Shown here piece by piece: positions 1-7,451 of a DNA stretch of 9,253 nt (its first letter is position 1; each line of letters opens with the position of its first letter). The DNA lies in assembly GCA_029942245.1 (NCBI GenBank), contig JAOZTN010000103.1:1-9253 (forward strand), given 5' to 3'. The translations under genes were made by a program, and so were the position numbers. This DNA is from B18-G4 sp003648575. GTDB taxonomy: Bacteria > Bacteroidota > Bacteroidia > Bacteroidales > B18-G4. The notes below the pieces were generated by a model that saw only the letters and a program-made list of their open reading frames with translations, had not been told where the DNA came from and did not search any database.

Positions 1-2
1 AG

Positions 3-98
3 CTGCCTGCATTCATGGTTCTCGACAGGAATAACCTCCTGGAGGAGGTGTTTTATGACCTCGAAGTGCTGAAAGCCATGCTGAAAGGAGATGATTAA
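3..98 (+). CDS. C-terminal end of an unrecognised protein (partial)
   Basis: An open frame enters from the left edge and ends at TAA 96-98, giving 31 residues that begin LPAFMVLDRN and end AMLKGDD. The codons look like real coding sequence: no rare stretches, and a hydrophobic strand (AFMVLD) followed by an amphipathic acidic helix (LLEEVFYDLEVLKAML). The Pro-x-Phe-x-x-x-Asp pattern faintly recalls the cis-Pro strand of thioredoxin-like folds, but that is a guess and I do not assign a family. The stop lies two bases from the stop of the convergent frame at 101-286. The start and most of the gene are outside the window. Confidence 0.6.
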   Translation: MPAFMVLDRNNLLEEVFYDLEVLKAMLKGDD

Positions 99-100
99 AC

Positions 101-286
101 CTAAAGGTCCTCCCCGCCGCCAGGCATCACAAGAGCTCCGTGGAGGATGCGTATCCAGATCAGATCGAACCCGAAACCGGCCCCTGCACGTGTGGATTGT
201 ATCAGATGCGAAACCCCAATGGCTTCACCTGCGTACAATAGGCCGGGACCCAGTACTTTTATAAGTCTTCTGGGTTTCAATTGCAT
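101..286 (-). pseudogene. Truncated 5' remnant of an Nramp-family metal-ion transporter gene
   Basis: The frame starts at ATG 286-284, the only usable start after an in-frame upstream TAA, and stops at TAG 103-101 (61 aa). Residues 8-44 (LIKVLGPGLLYAGEAIGVSH, then LIQSTRAGAGFGFDLIW) closely resemble the first transmembrane segment and following loop of Bacteroidetes Nramp-like divalent metal transporters, which are normally about 400 residues with ten or more membrane helices. After Trp44 (about position 155) the likeness stops. The last 17 residues (IRILHGALVMPGGGEDL) are not membrane-like, and neither of the other two frames resumes the expected sequence. I infer that a deletion or rearrangement removed the rest of the gene. 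A short expressed protein with one membrane helix cannot be excluded. The family call is from memory of the motif, not from a search. Confidence 0.6.
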
Positions 287-516
287 TGCGGGTATAATAG
301 GTTCTTTGTCATAAAAAACTTGTTATTTATCGTCAATACACTTGGATATATATAACAATATTTCTTTTTTTGCATGAAATTACGTGTTTATACTGAACTT
401 TTTCATGGTTAGCACGTAGAATGTTTTAAGAAAAAAAGGCGAATTTTAGAGACTTTAAGACACGAATGTTTTTATAACCCCAAAACCACGATCAAGTTTT
501 TGATAAAACCAAAATT
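287..516. other. AT-rich intergenic region between the Nramp remnant and the first paralogue
   Basis: This stretch is strongly AT-rich and holds no open frame worth calling. It should contain the divergent promoters for the - strand remnant and the + strand gene at 517. I found no exact TAnnTTTG -7 box on the + strand, unlike upstream of the next two paralogues. Close to the start codon there is a small inverted repeat, ATCAA (491-495) and TTGAT (500-504) with a four-base loop. No Shine-Dalgarno sequence precedes ATG 517. Confidence 0.5.
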
Positions 517-2562
517 ATGAAAAATCAATTTCTCATCTTTATGATGTTAGCGGGCATGCTCGTAATATCTCCAAATGTATCTGGTCAGATCGTAATTTCA
601 GATAACGGATCCACAACTGCTAATGCGGCTTCTGTTCTTGATGTACAATCAACATCCAGGGGATTTCTCTTCCCAAGAATGACAATGGGACAGAGGGATG
701 CAATTGTTAGTCCACCAACCAGTATGATTATCTACCAGATCGACAACACAGCTGGTGTATATATTAATACAGGAACAGCTGGCACACCTGACTGGCAGGA
801 GATCACTGATGCTACGCATATTGGCGGTTACTGGACTCCTACAGGCAGCGACCTTTATTATTCATCTGGGAATGTTGGCATAGGTACTAGCTCTCCTTCG
901 GAGCTGCTTCATGTTGATGGCCGCCCGGGCATAATAATGGTCGATGCTGAAACAAATTATGATGCGGGAATCCATTTTGGATATGAAGGGTCATCGTTGT
1001 TCAATTTATTTACCTGGGGTGCATCAACGACAAATCCCTACATCTTTTTTGGATCTAATTCTTATTCTCAAATATGGGGTATGCGACCCACCGGTAGGGT
1101 TTGGCATGACTATCAAGGTACGACAGCAGCAGCATATGTTCTGAATTCCGGTGCACCTCATGTTTCATTTTCTATTTTAAATACAGCTAACACTATTCGT
1201 AATATATCCTATGGGATACAAGTTAGTTTGCCAAATATTCCCACAACAAGTCTTGATACAGTTCCGGCTGGGATTACAGTTTTTGTTGAGGGCGATGGTA
1301 CGGGTTTATTTGCACTTAACCAACATCGCGATAATAAAGGTTGGATGGCAACAGAATATAATGGTGTTAGTGGAGAACATAGTACAGGGAACCGTGGCAG
1401 TTTGGGAACCACTAATGGCGGTGCATACGGAATACATGGAACAACTGAACACTTTGGATACTTGGGAAGATCAACATCAGGCGTTCTTGGAGCATTAAAT
1501 ACAACCGTAAATGTAAATGGAGATTATGGCGTAAAAGGATATGGTGTTGACGATAGTGGTCATGATGGGAGTGGATTTGTCTGGAACCAAACCAGGGGAG
1601 GCGTTTATGGTACTAATACCGATGACGCAGAATATACTTTTGGAGTGGCCGGATATTCACCAACAGGGACTGGCAATACTAGAAGAGGTGGTGTACTCGG
1701 AGCCGATGCCGGAGCTAATTACTGGGGCTCACTTGGATACTTAAGAAACTCCGGCAGTGCATGGTGTGCAGGATATTTTTCAGCTGCACCCATTACAGGT
1801 GGAACAAATGGTAATAAGAATTTCTCAAGTCCTGTTTCAGCCATGGCCATAAGTGCCTATGGCGATTTGTTTGGTGCACAGATTAGTGGAGGAGTATATG
1901 GCTTATATGCAGAGGGAAACAACTATAGTGTTTTCGCAAGAGGAGATATGTATCGTACCGGTGCTGATGTGCATCTGCAACAGGACAATAGCGGTCAGAA
2001 CAACATCATGTATACACTTGTATCGCCGGAAATGACAATACAGACCTACGGTATCGGCCAATTGCAAAATGGAAAAGCCGGAATCGATTTTGACGAAGCT
2101 TTTTCAAACATAGTGTCAGGAAGTGAACCTATCATAGTCACCATTACACCAATTGGAGAGTCTGAAGGCGTACACCTGGAACAAGTAGATGGAAAAGGTT
2201 TCAGAGTAGCTGAGAATCGCAGTGGAAAAAGCAGTGTGCAGTTCAGTTGGATCGCCATCGGGAAACGTGCAGGGTATGAAAATATAAGCTTACCAGCCGA
2301 CGTCACATCCTCTGATTACACGAATAAGATTGATCAGGGATTATCGAACGATGGAAACCCGGATGAAGTTGCTGGAGAAGGCCTGTATTATCAAAATGGC
2401 GAACTGCACCTTGGTCAGGCTCCTGGTCAGCCAAGCCCAACTGAGGGAGCTACGATAGAGAGATCGGCTCCTGAGATTAAGGAGAAGCAGATTTTTAAGA
2501 CCGAGGAGTCATTCAATGAACCTTCTGAAAATAAGGAAGCTACAGAAGATAAAAAACTGTAG
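517..2562 (+). CDS. Secreted Gly-rich repeat protein, paralogue 1 of 3 (681 aa)
   Basis: Function unknown; exported. Residues 1-23 form a signal peptide (MKN start, hydrophobic core, cut at VSG|Q24). Residues 24-135 are a Bacteroidetes-type head module: LDVQST at 41-46, GFLFPRMT at 49-56, then a GNVGIGTSSP linker at 118-127. Residues 135 to about 230 hold the GRPG...GRVWH module (RVWH at 194-197). Residues 232-276 are a segment shared only with paralogue 2. Residues 283-408 are a repeat array with two clear ~19-residue units before a GDYGVKGYG cap. Residues 482 to about 634 form the conserved C-terminal module, with GADVHLQ at its start, SPEM, ITPIG, and FSWIAIGKR around Trp578. The tail after ~640 is charged and variable. 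The repeats suggest a beta-solenoid shaft. There is one cysteine in the mature chain and no recognisable type IX sorting domain. It could be a surface adhesin, sheath or filament protein (inference). Confidence 0.85.
   Translation: MKNQFLIFMMLAGMLVISPNVSGQIVISDNGSTTANAASVLDVQSTSRGFLFPRMTMGQRDAIVSPPTSMIIYQIDNTAGVYINTGTAGTPDWQEITDATHIGGYWTPTGSDLYYSSGNVGIGTSSPSELLHVDGRPGIIMVDAETNYDAGIHFGYEGSSLFNLFTWGASTTNPYIFFGSNSYSQIWGMRPTGRVWHDYQGTTAAAYVLNSGAPHVSFSILNTANTIRNISYGIQVSLPNIPTTSLDTVPAGITVFVEGDGTGLFALNQHRDNKGWMATEYNGVSGEHSTGNRGSLGTTNGGAYGIHGTTEHFGYLGRSTSGVLGALNTTVNVNGDYGVKGYGVDDSGHDGSGFVWNQTRGGVYGTNTDDAEYTFGVAGYSPTGTGNTRRGGVLGADAGANYWGSLGYLRNSGSAWCAGYFSAAPITGGTNGNKNFSSPVSAMAISAYGDLFGAQISGGVYGLYAEGNNYSVFARGDMYRTGADVHLQQDNSGQNNIMYTLVSPEMTIQTYGIGQLQNGKAGIDFDEAFSNIVSGSEPIIVTITPIGESEGVHLEQVDGKGFRVAENRSGKSSVQFSWIAIGKRAGYENISLPADVTSSDYTNKIDQGLSNDGNPDEVAGEGLYYQNGELHLGQAPGQPSPTEGATIERSAPEIKEKQIFKTEESFNEPSENKEATEDKKL
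1363..1740 (+). repeat. Protein-level Gly-rich repeat array in paralogue 1
   Basis: This codes for residues 283-408. The first two units are regular: GVSGEHSTGNRGSLGTTNG (19 residues) and GAYGIHGTTEHFGYLGRSTS (20 residues). Looser GVLG, GVYG, GVAGY, GVLG and GSLGY turns follow, and are shared by all three paralogues. The pattern G-[AV]-x-G ... G-x-L-G places two short strands per unit, as expected of a beta-solenoid. The DNA copies differ, so this is an old protein repeat, not a recent DNA tandem repeat. Confidence 0.7.
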
Positions 2563-2607
2563 ATAAAATCAAGTTATCTGTTTTAAGAAATTTTAAAACT
2601 ACTATTC

Positions 2608-2638
2608 AAGCTCCGGCAGAAAAGCCGGAGCTTTTTTT
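2608..2638 (+). terminator. Rho-independent terminator of paralogue 1
   Basis: A perfect 10-bp stem (AAGCTCCGGC / GCCGGAGCTT) with a six-base loop AGAAAA is followed by a run of T to 2638. It lies about 45 bases after the stop codon and ends the transcript before the next paralogue. Confidence 0.9.
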
Positions 2639-2698
2639 ATTAACATTTAATTGTTGTTAAATATTAGTTGCGAAAAGTTACAGTATTTAATATATATT

Positions 2699-2706
2699 TA
2701 AGTTTG
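2699..2706 (+). promoter_or_regulatory. Candidate -7 box (TAAGTTTG) for paralogue 2
   Basis: TAAGTTTG matches the Bacteroidetes -7 consensus TAnnTTTG exactly. Its last base is 32 bases before the ATG, the same distance as the matching box of paralogue 3. A clear TTTG -33 element is not seen, so the assignment rests on the -7 box and the shared spacing. An inverted repeat TTGAT/ATCAA (2710-2714 and 2723-2727) falls in the presumed leader. Confidence 0.45.
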
Positions 2707-2737
2707 TTATTGATAAATTACGATCAAAACCATCGCC

Positions 2738-5032
2738 ATGAAAAAACAAATCCTATCTTTTATTAGTGTCCTGGGTCTCATTGTATTGGCCCTGAATGTC
2801 TCATCGCAAGTTGTAATTTCAGATAATGGTTCTGCTGTGGCAGACCCCTCAGCCATGTTGGATGTACAGTCTGACTCCAAAGGATTTCTGTTCCCGCGTA
2901 TGACCGAAACTGAGCGTGATGCAATCACAAGTCCTCCGACTGGTCTTGTCATTTTCCAGGAAGACAACACTGCCGGGTTTTATTATAATACAGGAACAGC
3001 TGCCACACCAGACTGGCAGCGCATTACAGATGCCACTACAATTGGAGGGTATTGGTCTCCGGGTGCCAGCAGCAGTTTGTATTATACTTCAGGAAATGTT
3101 GGTGTAGGCACAACAACTCCTTCTCGCGATTTTCACGTTTCCGGGGCATCCATGTTTGAATACGATAGTGTGTATATCACGGGTAGACCGGGTAAAATAT
3201 TTTTGAATGCTGAATCAAGTTATTCACCAGGTATTCGATATGGTTATGCAGGTTCTGCAATGTTCAGAACATATATATGGGCACCAGCAACGAACCCTTA
3301 TTTTCAGATAGCTGCGGATCCATATGAAGACCAGTGGGGAATTACTCCATTTGGAAGAGTGTGGCATCAGTATTATGGGTCTGCAACTTCGGCCTATCGA
3401 CTAGGATCAGCTGCCGCTCATCCGGCTCTGTCAATCATAAACACTAACGGTGATGCATCAACATATGCTTATGGAATCCAGGTTTCTTTAACAAATACGG
3501 GACTTACTACGCCGGCAGGGATTGGAGTTTTTGTTGAAGGAGATGCTACTGCGATATTTGCAATAAATCAAAACCATGACAATAAAGGCTGGGTTGGTAC
3601 TGAATACCACGGTGTTTCCGGCGAACATAGTAATGGACATAGAGGATCCCTGGGAAGACAATACAGTGGAGTTTCAGGTTTCAATTCAGATGGTACGGCG
3701 ACTGGTACTGACTACTGGGGATCGCTTGGTTCAGACAGCCCAGGGGCAAATAATGAGTATGGAGCCTATGGAGACGACGGCTCTGCAAGCAATCCAAATT
3801 ATGGTGGATTGGGGACCACCAACCATGGTGCATACGGTATGCATTCCAACCAGCACTGGGGATCTTTAGGATCCAGTAGCAGTGGGGCTTATGGTGAACA
3901 TGATGATGGACATATTGGACGCTTAGGGTATACTGATGCAGGAGCCAGAGGAGAACTTGCTGGTTCTAACTCAGATGGAGATTTTGGTGTTAAAGGATAT
4001 GGTGTTAATGGTAGTGGTGATGATGGTAGTAGTTTTGCTTACGATGATACCCGAGGAGGCGTGTTAGGGATCAATACCGGTACTGCAGCCCAATATACTT
4101 TTGGCGTGGCTGGATATACACAGACTGATGGAGGTGATAGAAATAGAGGGGGAGTGCTCGGATCTGATAATGGTGCCAATATTTGGGGATCATTAGCCTA
4201 TAGGCCAGGTAGCGGAAGCATGACTGCAGGTTACTTCTCCAACAGCATTGTAGATAATGGCGGAAGTGGTGGTAAGAATTCATCGCAACCCATATCAAGT
4301 ATGGCTATTAGTGCCTTTGGCGATCTTTTTGGTGCTCACATAAATGGGAATATATATGGCCTTTATGCAGAAGGTGCTAATTATAGTGTATTCGCAAAAG
4401 GCGATATGTATCGTACAGGAGCTGATGTCCATTTGCAGCAGGACAACAGCGGACAAAACAACATCATGTATACTCTGGTAACACCTGAGATGACGATACA
4501 AACTTATGGTATTGGCCAGTTACAGAATGGAAAGGCCGGAATTGAATTTGATGAAGCATTTTCAAATATAGTATCCGATAGCGAGCCTATCATTGTCACG
4601 ATTACACCAATTGGAGAAACCGAAGGTGTGCACCTCGAACAGGTAGATGGGAAAGGCTTCAGAGTGGCTGAGAACCGCAGTGGGAAAAGCAGTGTTCAAT
4701 TCAGCTGGATCGCCATTGGTAAACGAACCGGTTATGAAAATGTGAGTTTGCCTTCTGAAGTGACTTCAGCTGATTACAGCTCGAAGATAGATCAGGGATT
4801 ATCCAATGATGGTAACCCGAATGAACCCCAAGGAGAAGGACTGTATTATCAGAATGGTGAGCTCCACCTTGGCGAGGCTCCTGGCCAGCCACGTACAGAA
4901 AATAATGAGATTGAGAGAGCGGCTCCTGAGACAAAAATGAACAGGATTATCCTCAGTAAAGATGCTAAATCGAAGCTTCCTGAGATCGAAGAAGTTAAAG
5001 AAAGCAAGAATACTACGGATAAAGGCAAGTGA
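2738..5032 (+). CDS. Secreted Gly-rich repeat protein, paralogue 2 of 3 (764 aa)
   Basis: Function unknown; exported. The signal peptide is residues 1-23, cut at VSS|Q24. The head module contains LDVQSD and GFLFPRMT, then a GNVGVGTTTP linker. The GRPG...GRVWH module starts at 149, with RVWH at 207-210. From Tyr245 the YGIQVSL...VFVEGD...HDNKGW segment matches paralogue 1. The repeat array (292-488) has five units before the GDFGVKGYG cap, against two in paralogue 1; the three extra units account for the ~70 additional residues. The C-terminal module starts at Gly561 and reaches FSWIAIGKR around Trp657. By my hand alignment it differs from paralogue 1 at about 14 of ~155 positions. I see no cysteine, no type IX sorting domain and no S74 chaperone motif. 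The Lys/Glu-rich tail ends TTDKGK. A structural or adhesive surface role is inference. Confidence 0.85.
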   Translation: MKKQILSFISVLGLIVLALNVSSQVVISDNGSAVADPSAMLDVQSDSKGFLFPRMTETERDAITSPPTGLVIFQEDNTAGFYYNTGTAATPDWQRITDATTIGGYWSPGASSSLYYTSGNVGVGTTTPSRDFHVSGASMFEYDSVYITGRPGKIFLNAESSYSPGIRYGYAGSAMFRTYIWAPATNPYFQIAADPYEDQWGITPFGRVWHQYYGSATSAYRLGSAAAHPALSIINTNGDASTYAYGIQVSLTNTGLTTPAGIGVFVEGDATAIFAINQNHDNKGWVGTEYHGVSGEHSNGHRGSLGRQYSGVSGFNSDGTATGTDYWGSLGSDSPGANNEYGAYGDDGSASNPNYGGLGTTNHGAYGMHSNQHWGSLGSSSSGAYGEHDDGHIGRLGYTDAGARGELAGSNSDGDFGVKGYGVNGSGDDGSSFAYDDTRGGVLGINTGTAAQYTFGVAGYTQTDGGDRNRGGVLGSDNGANIWGSLAYRPGSGSMTAGYFSNSIVDNGGSGGKNSSQPISSMAISAFGDLFGAHINGNIYGLYAEGANYSVFAKGDMYRTGADVHLQQDNSGQNNIMYTLVTPEMTIQTYGIGQLQNGKAGIEFDEAFSNIVSDSEPIIVTITPIGETEGVHLEQVDGKGFRVAENRSGKSSVQFSWIAIGKRTGYENVSLPSEVTSADYSSKIDQGLSNDGNPNEPQGEGLYYQNGELHLGEAPGQPRTENNEIERAAPETKMNRIILSKDAKSKLPEIEEVKESKNTTDKGK
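3611..4201 (+). repeat. Expanded Gly-rich repeat array in paralogue 2
   Basis: This codes for residues 292-488. The five leading units begin GVSGEHS, GVSGFNS, GAYGDDG, GAYGMHS and GAYGEHD, with lengths of 19, 31, 22, 19 and 19 residues; looser turns shared by all three proteins follow. The third unit (3761-3826) contains DGSASNPNYGGLGTTNH, closely matched by a unit in paralogue 3 (6230-6295) and absent from paralogue 1. Confidence 0.75.
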
Positions 5033-5061
5033 TCCTACTTTCATATGAAAAAAAATATTTG

Positions 5062-5091
5062 AAACCCTACCGGTATGGCAGGGTTTTTTTT
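5062..5091 (+). terminator. Rho-independent terminator of paralogue 2
   Basis: A stem of AAACCCTACC against GGCAGGGTTT, with one A-C mismatch and a five-base loop GGTAT, is followed by T to 5091. It lies about 30 bases after the stop. Its sequence is unrelated to the terminators of paralogues 1 and 3. Confidence 0.85.
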
Positions 5092-5185
5092 ATGCCTGCT
5101 ATGGTGGGTTTCATCTATACACTGGTAATATTTACGTAGTTAGAGTTCAGTACATTAACGTATTATTTTAACCACTTTATGGATA

Positions 5186-5193
5186 TATATTTG
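5186..5193 (+). promoter_or_regulatory. Candidate -7 box (TATATTTG) for paralogue 3
   Basis: TATATTTG is an exact TAnnTTTG match and ends 32 bases before ATG 5225, as for paralogue 2. The -33 element is weak (a TTTT run at 5166-5169 at most). The predicted leader is about 25 bases, AT-rich, with no Shine-Dalgarno sequence. Confidence 0.5.
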
Positions 5194-5224
5194 TACTTAG
5201 ATAATAATAAACAAAAATATCACC

Positions 5225-7429
5225 ATGAAGAAGCTACTTTACCCCATCATCCTTGCATTGATCTTTGTGTTTGCAACTCCTCCTGTGATCTCACAGGTTC
5301 TTGTATCTGATAATGCTTCAGCAACCGCCGACCCGTCTGCCATGCTGGATGTGCAGTCGACATCAAAAGGTTTCCTGTTTCCAAGGATGGACCTGACGCA
5401 ACGGAACGCCATAAGTAACCCGCCGACAGGCCTGGTTGTTTTTCAAACGGACAATACGCCGGGTTTTTACTATAACGCGGGCACACCTGCCTCAGCTAGC
5501 TGGGAACGTCTGAAAGATGCCAGCGAGATAGGTGGTTATTGGACCCCGACTGGAAGCGACATCTATTACACAATTGGTGAAGTTGGGATAGGTACAACAA
5601 CACCCGGAACAGACCTGGAAGTTGACGGACCTGTTTGGGCTTACGACAGTATCTATGTTAGCGGAAGACCGGGGAAGGTATTCATAAATGGTGAAACCAA
5701 TTATGAACCCATGGTTCGCTTTGGTTATGCAGGAAGCTCAATGTTCAAACTTCATGTCGATGCTCCGGCCACTGTGCCTTATCTGAGTATTACAGCGGAT
5801 CCCAATGAGGATCTGTGGGGAGTAAGTCAGGCCGGACGTGTATGGCATAATTACATTGGTACAGTACAGGCTTACGTTTTGCTCTCTGATGCTGCTTCAT
5901 CGGCCATGTATATCGATAATAACTCAGAATCAACTGGCTCAAGGGGTATTAACGCAGCGACTTCTGCTGGCACTTCTACATCAACTGAAACACTGGCCAT
6001 TGGTGGCTGGGACCTTGGACAGGGTAGCGGTGTTTACGGTGAGAATGACAATTACTCAAACTTTGGATACCTGGGAACCGATATTCATGGTGCCTATGGT
6101 GAGTTCTATCTTACCCCAACGCAGGGTAACAGGGGTAGCCTGGGTAGCGCCAATTCAGGCGCCTATGGTGAAGCCGGAATTACCGGACATCATGGTCGCC
6201 TCGGCTTAGACGGTACCGGCACCGACTGGGGTGTGTACGGACAAGACGGCGCAGCAAGCGATCCTAATTTTGGTGGTATCGGGACAGCAAATTATGGTGT
6301 GTACGGACAATACAATTCTGAACCATTTTTTGGTGCCCTTGGTACAACTGATGCCGGCGTATATGGTTCCCTTGGTGGAACAAGCCAGAACCTGGATAAT
6401 GGCGACTTTGCTATTGTCGGGCATGGCGTATGGAACTCCTCAGAAAGCGGAGGCGGATATGGAGCAACACAGGCTATTGGTGGTGTAATGGGATATAATA
6501 ATGTTGGTGTTGATTATGGTTTCGGTGTTGCCGGCTATTCTCAGAATGCAAATCAACGAACCGGTGGTGTACTTGGGCTAATCAGATCAGGCGACTGGGG
6601 TTCTCTTGGATACAGGACCAGCTCAAATCAAATATATGGTGGGTACTTCAATGGTGGTACCGCAAATGGTACCGGTAAATCCCAGACAGAGCCAATGAGC
6701 GATATAGGGATTGGTGTATTTGGTGATCTTTTTGGTGCACATATCAATGGAGAAGTTTATGGATTGTATGCTGAAGGCGAAAACTACAGCGTCTATGCCA
6801 AAGGTGATGTATACCGCACAGGAGCTGATGTGCACCTTCAAATGGACAACTCAGGACACAATAATGTAATGTATACCCTGGTATCACCAGAAATGACGGT
6901 GCAGACCTACGGTATTGGCCAGATGCAGAATGGGAAATCCAACATCGTCTTCGATGATGCCTTTGCAAATATTGTTTCATCATCTGAACCCGTTATCGTT
7001 ACCATCACCCCAATCGGGAAATCAGAAGGAGTATACCTTGATCAGGTTGATTCTGACGGCTTCAGGGTTGAAGAAAACAACAATGGAAAAAGCAATATCC
7101 AATTTAGCTGGATCGCCATCGGGAAACGTGCAGGTTTTGAGAACAAAAGCTTGCCGGAAGATGTGATAGCCGCTGATTATAACGAAAAGCTACAGCGTGG
7201 CCTTGCCAGGGATGCTGACCCGAACAATCAGGCAGAAGGATTATATTATCAGAATGGGACATTGTATAATGGCCATGTAGTAGAACAACGGACCTCAAAT
7301 GATGGCAATTCCGTTGAGGAAGTGATTCCACTCAAACATTTTGAAGTACAGGATAAGAGCACATTAAGAAAAGCTCCTATCGACCGTGAAGTTCCGAAAA
7401 GGAAGAGTTCTGATGTGATCAAAAAATAA
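5225..7429 (+). CDS. Secreted Gly-rich repeat protein, paralogue 3 of 3 (734 aa)
   Basis: Function unknown; exported. The signal peptide is residues 1-23, cut at VIS|Q24. The head module carries LDVQST and GFLFPRMD, followed by a GEVGIGTTTP linker. The GRPG...GRVWH module starts at 147, with RVWH at 205-208. The next segment (about 220-265, Ser/Thr-rich) does not match the YGIQVSL...HDNKGW segment of paralogues 1 and 2. The repeat array (269-463) has five units before a GDFAIVGHG cap. The C-terminal module begins at Gly533, ends with FSWIAIGKR around Trp629, and continues to a GLYYQNG motif. It is clearly homologous to the others but the most diverged of the three. The tail is basic (PKRKSSDVIKK) and ends with tandem TAA stops. 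No cysteine was seen. Ends conserved with a swapped middle suggest module exchange. Confidence 0.85.
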   Translation: MKKLLYPIILALIFVFATPPVISQVLVSDNASATADPSAMLDVQSTSKGFLFPRMDLTQRNAISNPPTGLVVFQTDNTPGFYYNAGTPASASWERLKDASEIGGYWTPTGSDIYYTIGEVGIGTTTPGTDLEVDGPVWAYDSIYVSGRPGKVFINGETNYEPMVRFGYAGSSMFKLHVDAPATVPYLSITADPNEDLWGVSQAGRVWHNYIGTVQAYVLLSDAASSAMYIDNNSESTGSRGINAATSAGTSTSTETLAIGGWDLGQGSGVYGENDNYSNFGYLGTDIHGAYGEFYLTPTQGNRGSLGSANSGAYGEAGITGHHGRLGLDGTGTDWGVYGQDGAASDPNFGGIGTANYGVYGQYNSEPFFGALGTTDAGVYGSLGGTSQNLDNGDFAIVGHGVWNSSESGGGYGATQAIGGVMGYNNVGVDYGFGVAGYSQNANQRTGGVLGLIRSGDWGSLGYRTSSNQIYGGYFNGGTANGTGKSQTEPMSDIGIGVFGDLFGAHINGEVYGLYAEGENYSVYAKGDVYRTGADVHLQMDNSGHNNVMYTLVSPEMTVQTYGIGQMQNGKSNIVFDDAFANIVSSSEPVIVTITPIGKSEGVYLDQVDSDGFRVEENNNGKSNIQFSWIAIGKRAGFENKSLPEDVIAADYNEKLQRGLARDADPNNQAEGLYYQNGTLYNGHVVEQRTSNDGNSVEEVIPLKHFEVQDKSTLRKAPIDREVPKRKSSDVIKK
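6029..6613 (+). repeat. Gly-rich repeat array in paralogue 3
   Basis: This codes for residues 269-463. The five leading units begin GVYGEND, GAYGEFY, GAYGEAG, GVYGQDG and GVYGQYN, with lengths of 20, 23, 24, 22 and 20 residues, each with a central G-x-L/I-G. Degenerate turns (GVMGY, GVAGY, GVLG, GSLGY) follow, as in the other two proteins. Confidence 0.75.
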
Positions 7430-7451
7430 TAAGAATATACTATTTATCTCC

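Noticed and set aside
101..160. Frameshift as the cause of the broken Nramp frame
   Set aside because: Neither alternative frame after position 155 gives the expected next membrane segment, so a simple indel does not restore the gene.
2046..2306. Antisense frame within the C-terminal module of paralogue 1, with similar ones at 4701-4934 and 7104-7331
   Set aside because: They recur because the underlying sense modules are homologous and share codon composition. Their sequences look non-natural, they are not conserved with each other as proteins, and the + strand gene explains the DNA fully.
1960..2430. Peptidase S74 intramolecular chaperone domain at the C-terminus
   Set aside because: The C-terminal module lacks the S-D-x-R-x-K type start and self-cleavage pattern I would expect, and it continues into a charged tail.
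517..7429. Prophage tail-fibre cluster
   Set aside because: The fibre-like architecture is suggestive, but all three proteins have signal peptides and no other phage gene (baseplate, tail, lysis, integrase) is in the window.
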